Notes under the pieces: model-generated
What the model was told of the DNA's origin: nothing
Databases searched by the model: none
Seen by the model: only the letters and a program-made list of their open reading frames with translations
In this document: piece by piece, positions 1 to 7,432 of the stretch
Position numbering within the stretch: the stretch's first letter is position 1
How the letters are laid out: each line of letters opens with the position of its first letter
Translations under genes and position numbers: made by a program
Source: Mucilaginibacter rubeus
GTDB taxonomy: Bacteria > Bacteroidota > Bacteroidia > Sphingobacteriales > Sphingobacteriaceae
Assembly: GCF_014643835.1 (NCBI RefSeq)
Contig: NZ_BMKD01000004.1
Span: forward strand, 1 to 64,000
Reading direction: 5' to 3'
DNA length: 64,000 nt

Positions 1-83
1 CTTACCTTCCAGGATTTCTTATGGACATCTATCCCCGCAAAAATCTTTTGCCCGCTAAAATCTAATTGTGTAACTTGTTGCAT
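1..83 (-). CDS. IS110-family transposase, N-terminal fragment (runs off window)
   Basis: Reading leftward from an ATG at 83-81 gives an open frame of 27 codons to the window edge. The predicted residues 15-27 read FAGIDVHKKSWKV, which is the start of the RuvC-like DEDD domain of IS110 transposases; the Asp in GIDVHK is the first catalytic acidic residue of that fold. IS110 enzymes recombine circular intermediates into targets and lack classical terminal inverted repeats. The rest of the gene lies outside the window, so intactness cannot be judged. The fragment is short, but the motif is specific. Another RNase H-like recombinase is the only reasonable alternative. Confidence 0.72.
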   Translation of the reverse strand, partial: MQQVTQLDFSGQKIFAGIDVHKKSWKV

Positions 84-351
84 GAGTTCTTGATTTAAAG
101 TGTTTGTTCTTAGTTGTTTACTTTAATCTACAACCTTTTTTTCAAGAACTCTTCTTTAACTGTTTCATGCATACGATCTTATACGCCATGCATTTAGGCT
201 CAACAAGGTGTACAAGATTTCTCTTTCGCGCCCGCACACCATCCGTTCCAGCTCTATCGAAATGACATTTTTACAAACGAAACTCTTATTTAAAAATCCG
301 GTTATCAACCGGATTTTTTTATTTTAGGCCAACTAATCCAAAGCCCTCGTC
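84..351. other. Upstream region of the IS110-type gene, with chromosomal repeat sequence
   Basis: No protein gene is visible. The part next to the transposase start (about 84-165) is AT-rich and could hold the insertion-sequence end and the start of its non-coding RNA. From about 170 to 275 the text has an inverted layout, with GATCTTATACGCC on one side and ACAAGATTTCTC then ATCGAAATGACA on the other. This resembles the dispersed intergenic palindromes of Sphingobacteriaceae. If so, the element sits in or beside such a repeat. The exact element end cannot be fixed from one copy. Confidence 0.4.
292..320 (+). terminator. Rho-independent terminator hairpin
   Basis: A 12-bp stem (AAAAATCCGGTT pairing with AACCGGATTTTT) closes on a 3-nt loop and runs into a T tract on the plus strand. 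No plus-strand gene lies upstream within the window, so it probably ended a transcript that now begins beyond the insertion sequence. Confidence 0.7.
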
Positions 352-1131
352 ATGAAAAAATTAACGCTGTTTCTGTTATTGCTCAACTTTTTATTTGCTG
401 CCAACGCGCAACAAGCCAAACGCAAAAAAGCCATCATTGTGCTTACATATGATGACGGGCTAACTTCGCAGCTAAACACAGCTATACCTCAGCTTGATTC
501 GGCACACCTTACCGCCACCTTTTTTTTAACCGGAAACATGACCGAAGCTTCGTTACCCCGCTGGCGCCAGGCAGGTGAAAAAGGTTACGAACTGGCTAAC
601 CATACTTTGTACCATCCCTGCCTGCTAAATGTAAAAACTAATCCTGCCGACAATTCGGCCAATTATACCCCATATATCATGGTGCGCGAAATAAAGGAAA
701 TGAACACCCTGCTTCTTGCCCTTGATAGTAAAACGGGTGGCCGCACTTATGCCTACCCCTGCACTGAACTTGAAGTTGGCGGCGTGAACTATGTTGATAC
801 CCTGCGTAAAGCAGGCCTCGCAAAATACGCCCGTATAGGCGGCGGACCTGATGCTGTGATCACTGATTTTAAAAACCTCGACCCGTTAAAAGTGCCTTCA
901 TGGGGCGTAACAGGCAACCCGGTAACCGGCGATGCCCTGATAGATTTTGTAAAGAAAGTACAACAAAGCGGCGGACTGGGCATCTTCATGTTTCACGGCG
1001 TGGGCGGCGATTATTTGGTTACACCCGCAGATGCGCACAGGAAGCTGTTAGCATATTTAAAGGCACACCGGAACGAAATTGAAGTGACAACTTTTATGAA
1101 AGCCATGGATGAGGTAATGGCAGCCAAATAG
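352..1131 (+). CDS. Secreted polysaccharide deacetylase (CE4/NodB-like)
   Basis: A 259-residue protein with a signal peptide (residues 1-19, hydrophobic core LTLFLLLLNFLF) followed by a NodB fold. TYDDG places the catalytic and metal-binding aspartates at D34/D35, and NHTLYHP gives the metal-binding histidines H84 and H88. FMFHGVGG near residue 213 matches the late His motif of the family. CE4 enzymes remove N- or O-acetyl groups from chitin, peptidoglycan or xylan; the substrate here cannot be read from sequence. The ATG at 352 puts the signal peptide directly at the N-terminus. It stands alone: the next gene is on the opposite strand. Confidence 0.88.
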   Translation: MKKLTLFLLLLNFLFAANAQQAKRKKAIIVLTYDDGLTSQLNTAIPQLDSAHLTATFFLTGNMTEASLPRWRQAGEKGYELANHTLYHPCLLNVKTNPADNSANYTPYIMVREIKEMNTLLLALDSKTGGRTYAYPCTELEVGGVNYVDTLRKAGLAKYARIGGGPDAVITDFKNLDPLKVPSWGVTGNPVTGDALIDFVKKVQQSGGLGIFMFHGVGGDYLVTPADAHRKLLAYLKAHRNEIEVTTFMKAMDEVMAAK

Positions 1132-1177
1132 TTTTATAAAAGCTAAAAGCAGAAGGCTAAAAGCATTTTATGTAAAA

Positions 1178-2029
1178 TTAAGCTATCAGGCTAACGAGAT
1201 CTGATATAACAAGCTCATCTTTAATAATGCGTTCATGACCGGGCCCCTGGTATACTTTGGTTTCAACTTCGGGATGAGCGATAAGGAAGTTTTCCAGGAA
1301 TGCGAAGGGTGCAATTTTATCTTCCGGGTCATAGGCTAACCAATGTTTCCGGACCAAGCCGGCAGGATATAAATTATGAAGTGTAAAATCCGAAGCCTCC
1401 ATATCAAACAATGCCTCAAAATCAGTAAAGAATTGATCCTGTAAACCCGGGGCTACATCGGCCGCGTTCAGGCTGGCTATAAAATTCTCTTTCAGATTAA
1501 TCAGCGGGGCAATGCTGATGAGCAAGGCAGGCTGAATAGCCGTTTCCTTAATAGCAATGGCATTGGCCATTCCCCCTAAGGAGTGACCGATGAGCATATC
1601 GGGCGCCCCAAAGGTTTTGATTACCATAGTCGCAGCTTTGGCAAAGAGCAGGAGGTTTGACAGCTCCCCATCCGAACTGCCATTACCCGGCGCATCAAAA
1701 GCGGTTACCTGCACATCATTAATATTTTTTAAAGCCGTAATGAGCTCGGCAAAGTCGGCGGCTTTTGAGCCCCAGCCGTGGGTAATAAGTATTTTGCGCT
1801 TCCCCTCCCCCCAGGTAAACCCATTGAACTTTAAAGCAGATTTGGCAAAATGAGGATCGTCTACTTCAAGCGTAAATGCTTTGGCTTCGTCAAGCAATTG
1901 CTGCTGTTGCAAGCGGACCGGCATTTTGGGCGAATAACAGATCAATTGCCATAGCAAGTTAACCATACCAGGCGCTTCGGCGCCATTAAGAGATTTTACC
2001 TGGTTAAATACCGTTTTTAACTTTTTCAT
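1178..2029 (-). CDS. Alpha/beta hydrolase
   Basis: A 283-residue cytoplasmic protein without a signal peptide. ITHGWGSKAADF (about residues 83-94) is the oxyanion-hole HG motif. GHSLGG carries the nucleophile S150. YDPEDKIAPF supplies the likely acid, and GPGHERI near the C-terminus the catalytic His. The order Ser-Asp-His fits the alpha/beta hydrolase fold. The family covers esterases, lipases and haloperoxidase-like enzymes, and nothing here points to a substrate. It converges with the deacetylase gene on the left, with only 46 bp between them. Confidence 0.85.
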   Translation of the reverse strand: MKKLKTVFNQVKSLNGAEAPGMVNLLWQLICYSPKMPVRLQQQQLLDEAKAFTLEVDDPHFAKSALKFNGFTWGEGKRKILITHGWGSKAADFAELITALKNINDVQVTAFDAPGNGSSDGELSNLLLFAKAATMVIKTFGAPDMLIGHSLGGMANAIAIKETAIQPALLISIAPLINLKENFIASLNAADVAPGLQDQFFTDFEALFDMEASDFTLHNLYPAGLVRKHWLAYDPEDKIAPFAFLENFLIAHPEVETKVYQGPGHERIIKDELVISDLVSLIA

Positions 2030-2853
2030 AAGCGAGGCAGGATTTCGCCGGCAAAATAAGCAAAAGCACCTTTAAAATATACCAATAGGTATTTTATTTA
2101 CATTGTCCCGACGAAGTCCTGCATTCCAATTGTAACAAAACGCATGTCCCAAATTTTTGATTCCCCATAAAAATTTAAAAATCCTCCCGGCGTTCTTTTT
2201 CCGGAAAACTGGGGTGTTCCAAATTCTGAATGTAAAAACGCGGTACACCCATTTTATGAAACACGTTGATATTCAATATTTTAACCATTTACCTGAAACA
2301 TTATTAAAATACTGATAATCAACGCTTAAAACTATAATGAGTTTAAAATACTTTTTTTCGAAAGATTAAAAACGGCAGCATTTACCAATGTAATTTTTGC
2401 TGATTTTTAGGATTTTTTTGAGAAAAAACCAATTGGCGGCTTAATTTGTCTGCATGCTGACAAAGTAGTGACACCATTTTTATGGTCTGTTTTTCGGATC
2501 GTTTTTTGCGCCGGAATACGCAGGATTTTCTGCCTGTGGCCGGGAGCGTGGACGCTCTATCCATGACCATGTTCAGGCGTGGACGCCATAACCATTACCT
2601 AAGGGATTAATTTAGCGTAAGCGCTTTAAAATCCCCTCTTGAGAGGGGGCGCGGTGGGAAAGAGCGGGAGCAGGGGGGGTGTTATACAAGCGATAAGCTA
2701 CACGTAGAATAACACACCCCTCCGCCCCTCTCAAGAGGGGAATCGCACATTCCCCCACTTTTGAAGAGTTTTTTTCTTAGGTTACGGTTCAGGGCGTGGA
2801 TGCACCTTAAACCCGCGTAAAAATAAAACTTCCGCTTCAAGGGGCTGGCGCCA
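2030..2853. other. 824-bp gene-free region holding a palindromic repeat
   Basis: I see no convincing gene. The left half (2030-2530) is AT-rich without clear structure. At 2535-2590 the motif GCGTGGACGC occurs twice, about 35 bp apart, and GCGTGGATGC again near 2795. At 2631-2741 lies a strong imperfect palindrome (listed separately). A 62-codon minus-strand frame at 2382-2570 shows no family features. Confidence 0.6.
2631..2743. repeat. Palindromic intergenic repeat, CCCTCTC type (copy A)
   Basis: Outer arms of 17 bp at 2632-2648 and 2725-2741 are perfectly complementary; an inner GGGGTGTT/AACACACCCC pair continues the stem. The right arm ends AATCGCAC, as in the two related copies at 7.2 and 11.3 kb. 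It lies between two minus-strand genes and could fold in either transcript. Confidence 0.8.
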
Positions 2854-3702
2854 CTATTTTCCTCTGCCTAACCAAAGCAGCGAATTGATGATGAGCTTAT
2901 CAACATTATTATTAGCAAAAGTTTGAGAAAGCTCTTTGTTGGTGCCTCTGTCATAGTCCATATCATTATGGCCTATGTTGAAATAAACCATGCGGTAATT
3001 TTTATTAGTCCAGGCTACGGGGTAGTAACCGCTATGCCAAATCTCGTGTTGCTTTGGGCCTGTACCCAAGGGAAAACTTGTTGAATCAACCGCCAGCAGG
3101 ATATCGATATTAGGATTTTTGCGAAGATCGCGTTCCCAGCGGTACCATTCGTTAGCGTTGGTTTTAAAAATGGTGGGCAGGCCTTTGGTTACCGGATGAT
3201 TAGCATCCTCAACTCTTAAAATGGCCGAAGTTGGGTGCCAGGTATTGCTTACATATTGTCCCGAACCCAGGAACTCGTTGTGGTACCAGTCCCAGTTTTG
3301 CGGAAAGTCTGAAGGCGTAAGCGCGAAGGCCGAAAAATGAAACCCCATCCAGGCGCCGCCCTTTTTCATATACTGTTCAAAAGCTGCACGTTGTTCGGGG
3401 TTATCAGTGCGGGTATCTAAAAATATTACTACCTGGTATCTGGCCAAAAACTCAGGGTTCATATTTGCCCAGTTGTTGGTGCTGTCGTAGGTAAAATTAT
3501 ACTTTTTAGCAATTTTAGGAAACCACCGATTAGCCTCGTGCACAAAGCTGATATGTGCCAGGTCGCTCCGGCCGGTGTAAAAGGCTATTATTTTGAATTT
3601 CTTGTGGCTTTGGGCATTGGCGTTTACTGCTGTAAAAACAGCTATAATGATGAGAGCCACAAGCAGCATGGCCCTGTTGATCAGATTTCGGTTGATGTTC
3701 AT
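2854..3702 (-). CDS. Secreted ThuA-like domain protein
   Basis: A 282-residue protein with an N-terminal signal peptide (residues 1-30, ending ...VNANAQ) and one ThuA-like domain, a class I glutamine-amidotransferase-like fold. Landmarks are the FYTGRSDLAHISFVHEANRW start, VIFLDTRTDNPEQR, the GGAWMGFHFSAFA stretch, HPVTKGLP, and the late YFNIGHNDMDY. Family members occur in sugar-degradation gene sets of Bacteroidota, but most have no proven activity. It is monocistronic here, with repeat-filled gaps on both sides. The start at 3702 is supported by the signal peptide. Confidence 0.82.
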   Translation of the reverse strand: MNINRNLINRAMLLVALIIIAVFTAVNANAQSHKKFKIIAFYTGRSDLAHISFVHEANRWFPKIAKKYNFTYDSTNNWANMNPEFLARYQVVIFLDTRTDNPEQRAAFEQYMKKGGAWMGFHFSAFALTPSDFPQNWDWYHNEFLGSGQYVSNTWHPTSAILRVEDANHPVTKGLPTIFKTNANEWYRWERDLRKNPNIDILLAVDSTSFPLGTGPKQHEIWHSGYYPVAWTNKNYRMVYFNIGHNDMDYDRGTNKELSQTFANNNVDKLIINSLLWLGRGK

Positions 3703-4007
3703 ATCCCTGCGTTTATAATTGTGCTTATAAAACTAATGGATTTGATTTTACGATGATGGAGAAATAGTGTGATGAGAGGTAATGTAGGGGCGGTTAGATG
3801 TTGGAGACAACACCAGCATCGGCGAAGTGATGAGAGGTAATGTAGTGTTAAGATAATGTTCTTGCGCTCGTTTGCAACGAGTGCTTAATCTGGTTTGGCG
3901 ATTGTATCGCCTGTGCGTTATAAACGCAAACCCAGCTACGCACTCGTTACAAACGAGCGCGAGTTTTTTGTCTTCCCCTTTGCCTGTGTCCTCACGGGCA
4001 AATATTA
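3703..4007. other. 305-bp intergenic region with short direct repeat and cruciform element
   Basis: Contains a direct repeat GATGAGAGGTAATGTAG (near 3772 and 3830) and the large inverted repeat listed at 3861-3967. No coding sequence is evident. Confidence 0.6.
3861..3967. repeat. REP-like cruciform: 21-bp arms enclosing two hairpins
   Basis: Arms at 3864-3884 and 3940-3960 are complementary at 20 of 21 positions. Between them lie two further perfect hairpins, GGCGAT/ATCGCC (3897-3911) and TGCGTT/AACGCA (3914-3928). The right arm is followed by GAGTTTTTTG, so on the plus strand it could also act as a terminator. The branched fold resembles REP/BIME units mobilised by REP-associated tyrosine transposases. 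No such transposase is in this window. Confidence 0.75.
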
Positions 4008-4382
4008 TCACAACACCATCTGCTCAAACAATCTGTTCAACGTAGCCTCCGCATCGGCAGTCATACCCGGATGCACTTTGGAAGCCTGTACCACCGTACT
4101 GCGTGTAGCCGTAAGCCAGCGGAAGCGTGAAGGTTGGTCAAGCAACGCGATTGGCCCCGCATCTTTTTCGCCATTGCAGATGCGCTCAAGCGAATTGATA
4201 TTTTCCTTCAGGCAATCCAGGTCCAGGTCACCGCAAAAGGCAGCTAACCTTGCGTCATCAGCCTTGAACAATACTTTTAAAAACTTTTGTTTGGGACAAA
4301 ACAGGATCACCCCTATATTGATAAACTCTTCGCGCTCCACCCTTGGTACAACGCGGATTATGGCGTACTCAAATACCTGCAT
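4008..4382 (-). CDS. DUF3037 family protein
   Basis: A roughly 124-residue cytoplasmic protein. QVFEYAIIRVVPRVEREEF followed by INIGVILFCP is the recognisable DUF3037 N-terminal signature; the family has no established function. I prefer the ATG at 4382, which puts MQVFEYAII at the start and gives a 14-nt overlap with the kinase-like gene upstream. An earlier start at 4415 would add 11 residues with no family resemblance. The overlap implies translational coupling and a shared role with the HipA-like protein. Ends with LNRLFEQMVL. Confidence 0.8.
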   Translation of the reverse strand: MQVFEYAIIRVVPRVEREEFINIGVILFCPKQKFLKVLFKADDARLAAFCGDLDLDCLKENINSLERICNGEKDAGPIALLDQPSRFRWLTATRSTVVQASKVHPGMTADAEATLNRLFEQMVL

Positions 4383-5166
4383 ATAGGGCTTGTTTTGCGG
4401 CGTTAACAAATACATCTGAAGCGGCCAGCCGGGTTATTAAAAACTCCGCGTATATATTTCGTACCTCATCAGGCGTTTCTTCAAAATCGCGGTAGGTGAT
4501 CCACTCGTCGGGGATCAACGCTACTATATCACGGATCTTTTCGGGCGTTAGGATCGCTTTGAATTCAGCATCAACCGTGTCCAGTTGGTTGGCCCGGGGC
4601 AGCAGCACATGGTCTTTCACCTGTAAAAACGGGCGGGTAGCCATTTCCTCCCAGTTGTTCCATGAGTGATGAAAATACAGCGCGGCGCCGTTATCAATCA
4701 TCCACAATTCTTTATGCCAGATCAGCATATTGGTGTTACGGGCGGTACGGTCTACATTGGTAAGCAAGCAATCGAACCAAACTATTTGCGAAGCCAGTTT
4801 GCCATCAACAATAGTTACCGCCGGATCAAAAGTAATAGCGCCCGACAAATAATGCAGCGCCAGGTTAAGCCCCACACTAAACTTCAGCAGGTCCTGGATC
4901 TCTTCATCAGCTTCCGAACGGCCGAAGGCTTCGTCTAAATTGGCAAATACCAGCTCAGGGACCTTGAAACCTAACAGGCGCGCTATTTCGCCGCCAATAA
5001 GTTCGGCAATGAGGGCTTTTACCCCCTGGCCTGCCCCACGAAATTTCAGTACATATAAAAATTCGTCATCAGCTTCGGCAATGGCCGGTAATGACCCGCC
5101 CTCGCGCAAAGGCGTTACGTAACGGGTTACGTTAACGGTGCGGAGCTGTGGTGGTGTGTAGTTCAT
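4369..5166 (-). CDS. HipA-like kinase (HipA_2 type)
   Basis: A 265-residue protein resembling the short HipA-related kinase family. K41 in YVLKFRGA fits the ATP-binding lysine. NVDRTARNTNML gives a catalytic-type D139 and metal-binding N144, and WMIDNGAALYF gives D158 in the DFG-equivalent place. Unlike true HipA (about 440 residues) it lacks the N-terminal HipA_N domain, and no HipB-like DNA-binding antitoxin is adjacent. Instead it overlaps a DUF3037 gene. The kinase substrate is unknown, and a toxin role is not shown. The start at 5166 follows an untranslated region containing a dispersed repeat. Confidence 0.77.
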   Translation of the reverse strand: MNYTPPQLRTVNVTRYVTPLREGGSLPAIAEADDEFLYVLKFRGAGQGVKALIAELIGGEIARLLGFKVPELVFANLDEAFGRSEADEEIQDLLKFSVGLNLALHYLSGAITFDPAVTIVDGKLASQIVWFDCLLTNVDRTARNTNMLIWHKELWMIDNGAALYFHHSWNNWEEMATRPFLQVKDHVLLPRANQLDTVDAEFKAILTPEKIRDIVALIPDEWITYRDFEETPDEVRNIYAEFLITRLAASDVFVNAAKQALYAGI

Positions 5167-5187
5167 AGTTTAAATTAGCAAAAGCCA

Positions 5188-5278
5188 GCGTTAGAGATTG
5201 CAGCGGATACCGGCCCTGAGCGTAATGCCTGCAGGCGTATGAGCGGAAAGCCCGGCCACTCTTCGTGGAAACGCCCAA
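5188..5278. repeat. Divergent copy of the 85-bp GCGGATACCGGCC repeat
   Basis: Shares GCGTTAG, AGCGGATACCGGCC, AATGCCTG and GTATGAGCG in the same order as the two nearly identical copies at 7006-7090 and 48214-48298, but with many substitutions and a different right end. Confidence 0.65.
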
Positions 5279-5343
5279 ATTATTCTTTAATTAGGCTTCG
5301 GTTTTAACCAACATACATTCGCCGCTCAATTGCCGCGGTGGCT

Positions 5344-5583
5344 GTTACTTTTGTCTTGATACAAAAGTAACCAAAAAATCAAGTCAGCAGAGAGGTTTCT
5401 TTGCCGCACTGCCAGCCCTCCATGCCTCGCCATGCCTTTGCCCTGCAAAACAGGCAGAACCACGGCTGCTAAATTTTGCCTGGCCTTACCCGTTTCCTCT
5501 TCCGGCAAAATTCGCTAATGCCCTTGCAACCACACAAGCCCAACATTGTTCTGCCTGTTTTCACCCGAAACTTATCTGCTGAC
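5344..5583. repeat. Nested palindromic element (three concentric inverted repeats plus leading hairpin)
   Basis: A hairpin GTTACTTTTGT/ACAAAAGTAAC (5344-5371, 6-nt loop) leads into three concentric perfect inverted repeats: GTCAGCAGA (5383-5391) with TCTGCTGAC (5575-5583), AAAACAGGCAGAAC (5447-5460) with GTTCTGCCTGTTTT (5548-5561), and AATTTTGCC (5472-5480) with GGCAAAATT (5504-5512). This is a single large stem-loop or a non-autonomous mobile unit. No coding potential is evident. Confidence 0.8.
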
Positions 5584-5754
5584 GGAGAAACACTATTTTA
5601 TTAAAGCAGCGGAGTCAAAATAAACTATCCTGTCAATCCTCAAATCCTAAAAATCCTGGTTCAGAAAAATAATATTGCCGTTATCTGTCCCTGCTGACAT
5701 AGGGCTGTCATTACCCCTCCGTTACTTTACATCATAAAACAAACAACAACACTT

Positions 5755-6252
5755 ATGGACACTTTGAAATCGTTATTGCAGGAGATGGAGCAGGAAGCTC
5801 AAACCACCGAAAAAATGCTAAGCCGCATCCCCGACGATAAATACCAGTGGAAACCGCACCCTAAAAGCATGACCATTGAACAGCTCTCGACCCACATTGC
5901 TGAACTGCCTACCTGGGTTACTATTACCTTAAATACCGATGAACTGGATTTTGCCACTGTACCTTACGAGCCTAAAAAAGTAAGCGGCACTGCCGATTTG
6001 CTGAAATTATTTGAAGACTCATTGGCCGATGGCTATTCGAGCCTGCAAAAAGCTGATATCAGCACGTTTGATAAAATCTGGACACTTCGTAACGGAGAAC
6101 AGATCCTTAATCAACGTACAAAAGCAGAAGTGATCAGGATGACCTATTGCCAGATTGTACACCACAGGGCACAGTTGGGAGTTTATTTGCGTTTGTTGGA
6201 TATCCCGATACCGGGCAGCTACGGCCCAAGCGCGGATGAGAAGGGTTTCTAA
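5755..6252 (+). CDS. DinB family protein
   Basis: A 165-residue four-helix-bundle protein of the DinB/YfiT-like superfamily. H47 in the STHIAELPTW helix and H136/H137 in IVHHRAQLGVYLR fit the metal-binding histidine triad. The C-terminal PGSYGPSADE is typical of Bacteroidota members. Some relatives are thiol-dependent S-transferases; most have unproven activity, and the link to DNA damage is historical. Monocistronic, ended by a perfect 16-bp hairpin at 6282-6323. Confidence 0.88.
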   Translation: MDTLKSLLQEMEQEAQTTEKMLSRIPDDKYQWKPHPKSMTIEQLSTHIAELPTWVTITLNTDELDFATVPYEPKKVSGTADLLKLFEDSLADGYSSLQKADISTFDKIWTLRNGEQILNQRTKAEVIRMTYCQIVHHRAQLGVYLRLLDIPIPGSYGPSADEKGF

Positions 6253-6281
6253 AAAAACAGGAGTAATAAGATCAGTTTTAA

Positions 6282-6323
6282 ATACAAAAGCAAAGCAGGC
6301 AAAAGCGTGCTTTGCTTTTGTAT
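6282..6323. terminator. Bidirectional terminator between convergent genes
   Basis: A perfect 16-bp stem (6282-6297 with 6308-6323) around a 10-nt loop lies between the DinB gene on the plus strand and the small membrane-protein gene on the minus strand. There is no long T tract, so efficiency is uncertain. Confidence 0.65.
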
Positions 6324-6333
6324 GTTTTTGCAC

Positions 6334-6552
6334 TCAACTACGGTGCTTTGACAGCTTGCCTGTGTTTATTTCTTCAAGGAAGCCATTTTCATTAATAGCA
6401 TATCGGGCCTCAGAGGTATCGGTATCTATCTTGTAATTAACGGTCTTTACTTTTTTGTTCCTGATCTTTTTGCCAAATATGAACATCGGCAAAATGAAAA
6501 CCGCAAGCAGGACTACAACTTGTAACAGGGTTGTGTACATAACGTCTAACAT
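6334..6552 (-). CDS. Small single-pass membrane protein, function unknown
   Basis: A 72-residue frame with one membrane segment near the N-terminus (about residues 8-27, LLQVVVLLAVFILPMFIFG), then the basic stretch KKIRNKKVK and a soluble tail of about 40 residues ending NTGKLSKHRS. The tail has balanced, non-repetitive composition as in a real protein. The gene converges on the DinB gene and shares its terminator hairpin. An internal Met at codon 5 is an alternative start. I do not recognise the family. Confidence 0.5.
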   Translation of the reverse strand: MLDVMYTTLLQVVVLLAVFILPMFIFGKKIRNKKVKTVNYKIDTDTSEARYAINENGFLEEINTGKLSKHRS

Positions 6553-6918
6553 AAAAATTTAAGTCTGATTGGTATCCATATAACGTTATCGGGAGAGAAA
6601 TGGTTCGCCTTTTTAATGTTATTTTATACCCATCATGTGTACATACAGCTAAATGTGTGCCATACTTATATCTGACGCTCTGTGTTACCTTAATATTACA
6701 TTTATACTGATATTTAATTGATTTATAATTAAATGCACCAAACACTGCGCTATCATATTGATAATAGAGCCTATCGTTTTGAAATAAATAATATACAGTA
6801 CAGATTAGTGATTTTAGTACAGTGGCGAAGTATCGTAAAAACGCGGAATTTGATGGTTTAAGACTTATCAAACCATGTCATATCGATGGCGCTTTTTATT
6901 TGTTTTTAAACAGCCTCT

Positions 6919-6960
6919 GAAATGGACAGGATTTTAAATAGCCGGAGATATTTCAAGAGA
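6919..6960. repeat. Interspersed repeat, 'aatggac..gatattt' type
   Basis: The stretch AATGGACAGGATTTTAAATA and what follows closely matches 15182-15221 (AATGGACGGAATTTTAAATA, then a shared GATATTTC). Nearby text ends with GGTTCAGAAC, a tail also seen at 5.65, 15.25 and, in variant form, 61.9 kb. Confidence 0.6.
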
Positions 6961-7005
6961 AATCCAATAAATCCGAATAATCCGCCCAAATCCCGGTTCA
7001 GAACA

Positions 7006-7090
7006 TGGGCGTTGCCTGCGGCCCGTGCTATGCGCTCATACTGCACAGGCATTAGCCACAAGGCCGGTATCCGCTCCTATCACTAACGCG
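7006..7090. repeat. 85-bp repeat, near-identical to an inverted copy at 48.2 kb
   Basis: Compared base by base with the reverse complement of 48214-48298, I find a single difference (TATGCGCTC here, TATACGCTC there). Such identity over 41 kb, between two non-coding places, points to recent spread or gene conversion. Confidence 0.85.
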
Positions 7091-7202
7091 CCCCGCGCAC
7101 CATCTTTAAATGTATTTTACAAGTTATTACGATTTTTCCCGGGAGGGCCGTGGTGGTTATCCAATGACATAAATTACAAAAGCGTTCGTGAGGACACCAT
7201 AT

Positions 7203-7377
7203 GTGTTCGGAAGATTTTTAATTCCCTCCCCTGGGAGGGGTGCGTCTGGATTTCGTGGTGGCAGGGAGGGGTTTATACTTCATTTCGGGCGAATAAGTCT
7301 GTGAATGAAACCCCTCCCTACACCCTCCCAAGGGAGGGAATCGCACAATCCTCGCTTTTTTTATTTCTTCCGAACAC
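7203..7377. repeat. Palindromic intergenic repeat, CCCTCCC type (copy B), with extra outer arms
   Basis: Core arms at 7222-7239 and 7323-7340 pair with one mismatch; a second inner pair (GGGAGGGGTTT with AAACCCCTCCC) extends the stem. Outside the core, an additional perfect 11-bp pair GTGTTCGGAAG (7203-7213) and CTTCCGAACAC (7367-7377) encloses the whole unit. Confidence 0.82.
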
Positions 7378-7432
7378 TTCCCGATCCGTGTCCCCACGGA
7401 TCGCCTGTCATTTGCATCAATAGTAACACCAG

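Larger units (their letters stand above)
5167..5754. other. 588-bp gene-free region made mostly of repeats
   Basis: From left to right: a divergent copy of the 85-bp repeat (5188-5278), the nested palindrome (5344-5583), and a short 'caatcc...ggttcag' repeat (about 5632-5668). A plus-strand promoter for the DinB gene must lie near the right end, but I cannot point to a consensus TAnnTTTG. Confidence 0.6.
6553..7432. other. 880-bp gene-free region with three repeat types
   Basis: The left part (6553-6915) is AT-rich with no structure I can name. It is followed by an interspersed repeat (6919-6960), an 85-bp repeat (7006-7090) and a palindromic unit (7203-7377). Frames crossing these repeats lack family features and I treat them as non-coding. 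Confidence 0.6.

Noticed and set aside
3895-4386. Plus-strand open frame of about 160 codons opposite the DUF3037 gene
   Set aside because: It begins inside the cruciform repeat and is antisense to a gene with a clear family signature and an operon overlap.
4369-5166. Classical hipBA toxin-antitoxin operon
   Set aside because: The kinase lacks the HipA N-terminal domain and there is no HipB-type DNA-binding protein next to it.
6437-6871. Minus-strand open frame of about 140 codons
   Set aside because: Tyr-rich random composition, no start context, and overlap with the better small membrane protein.
7025-7423. Plus-strand frame of about 130 codons
   Set aside because: It runs straight through two dispersed repeats; the apparent protein is translated palindrome.
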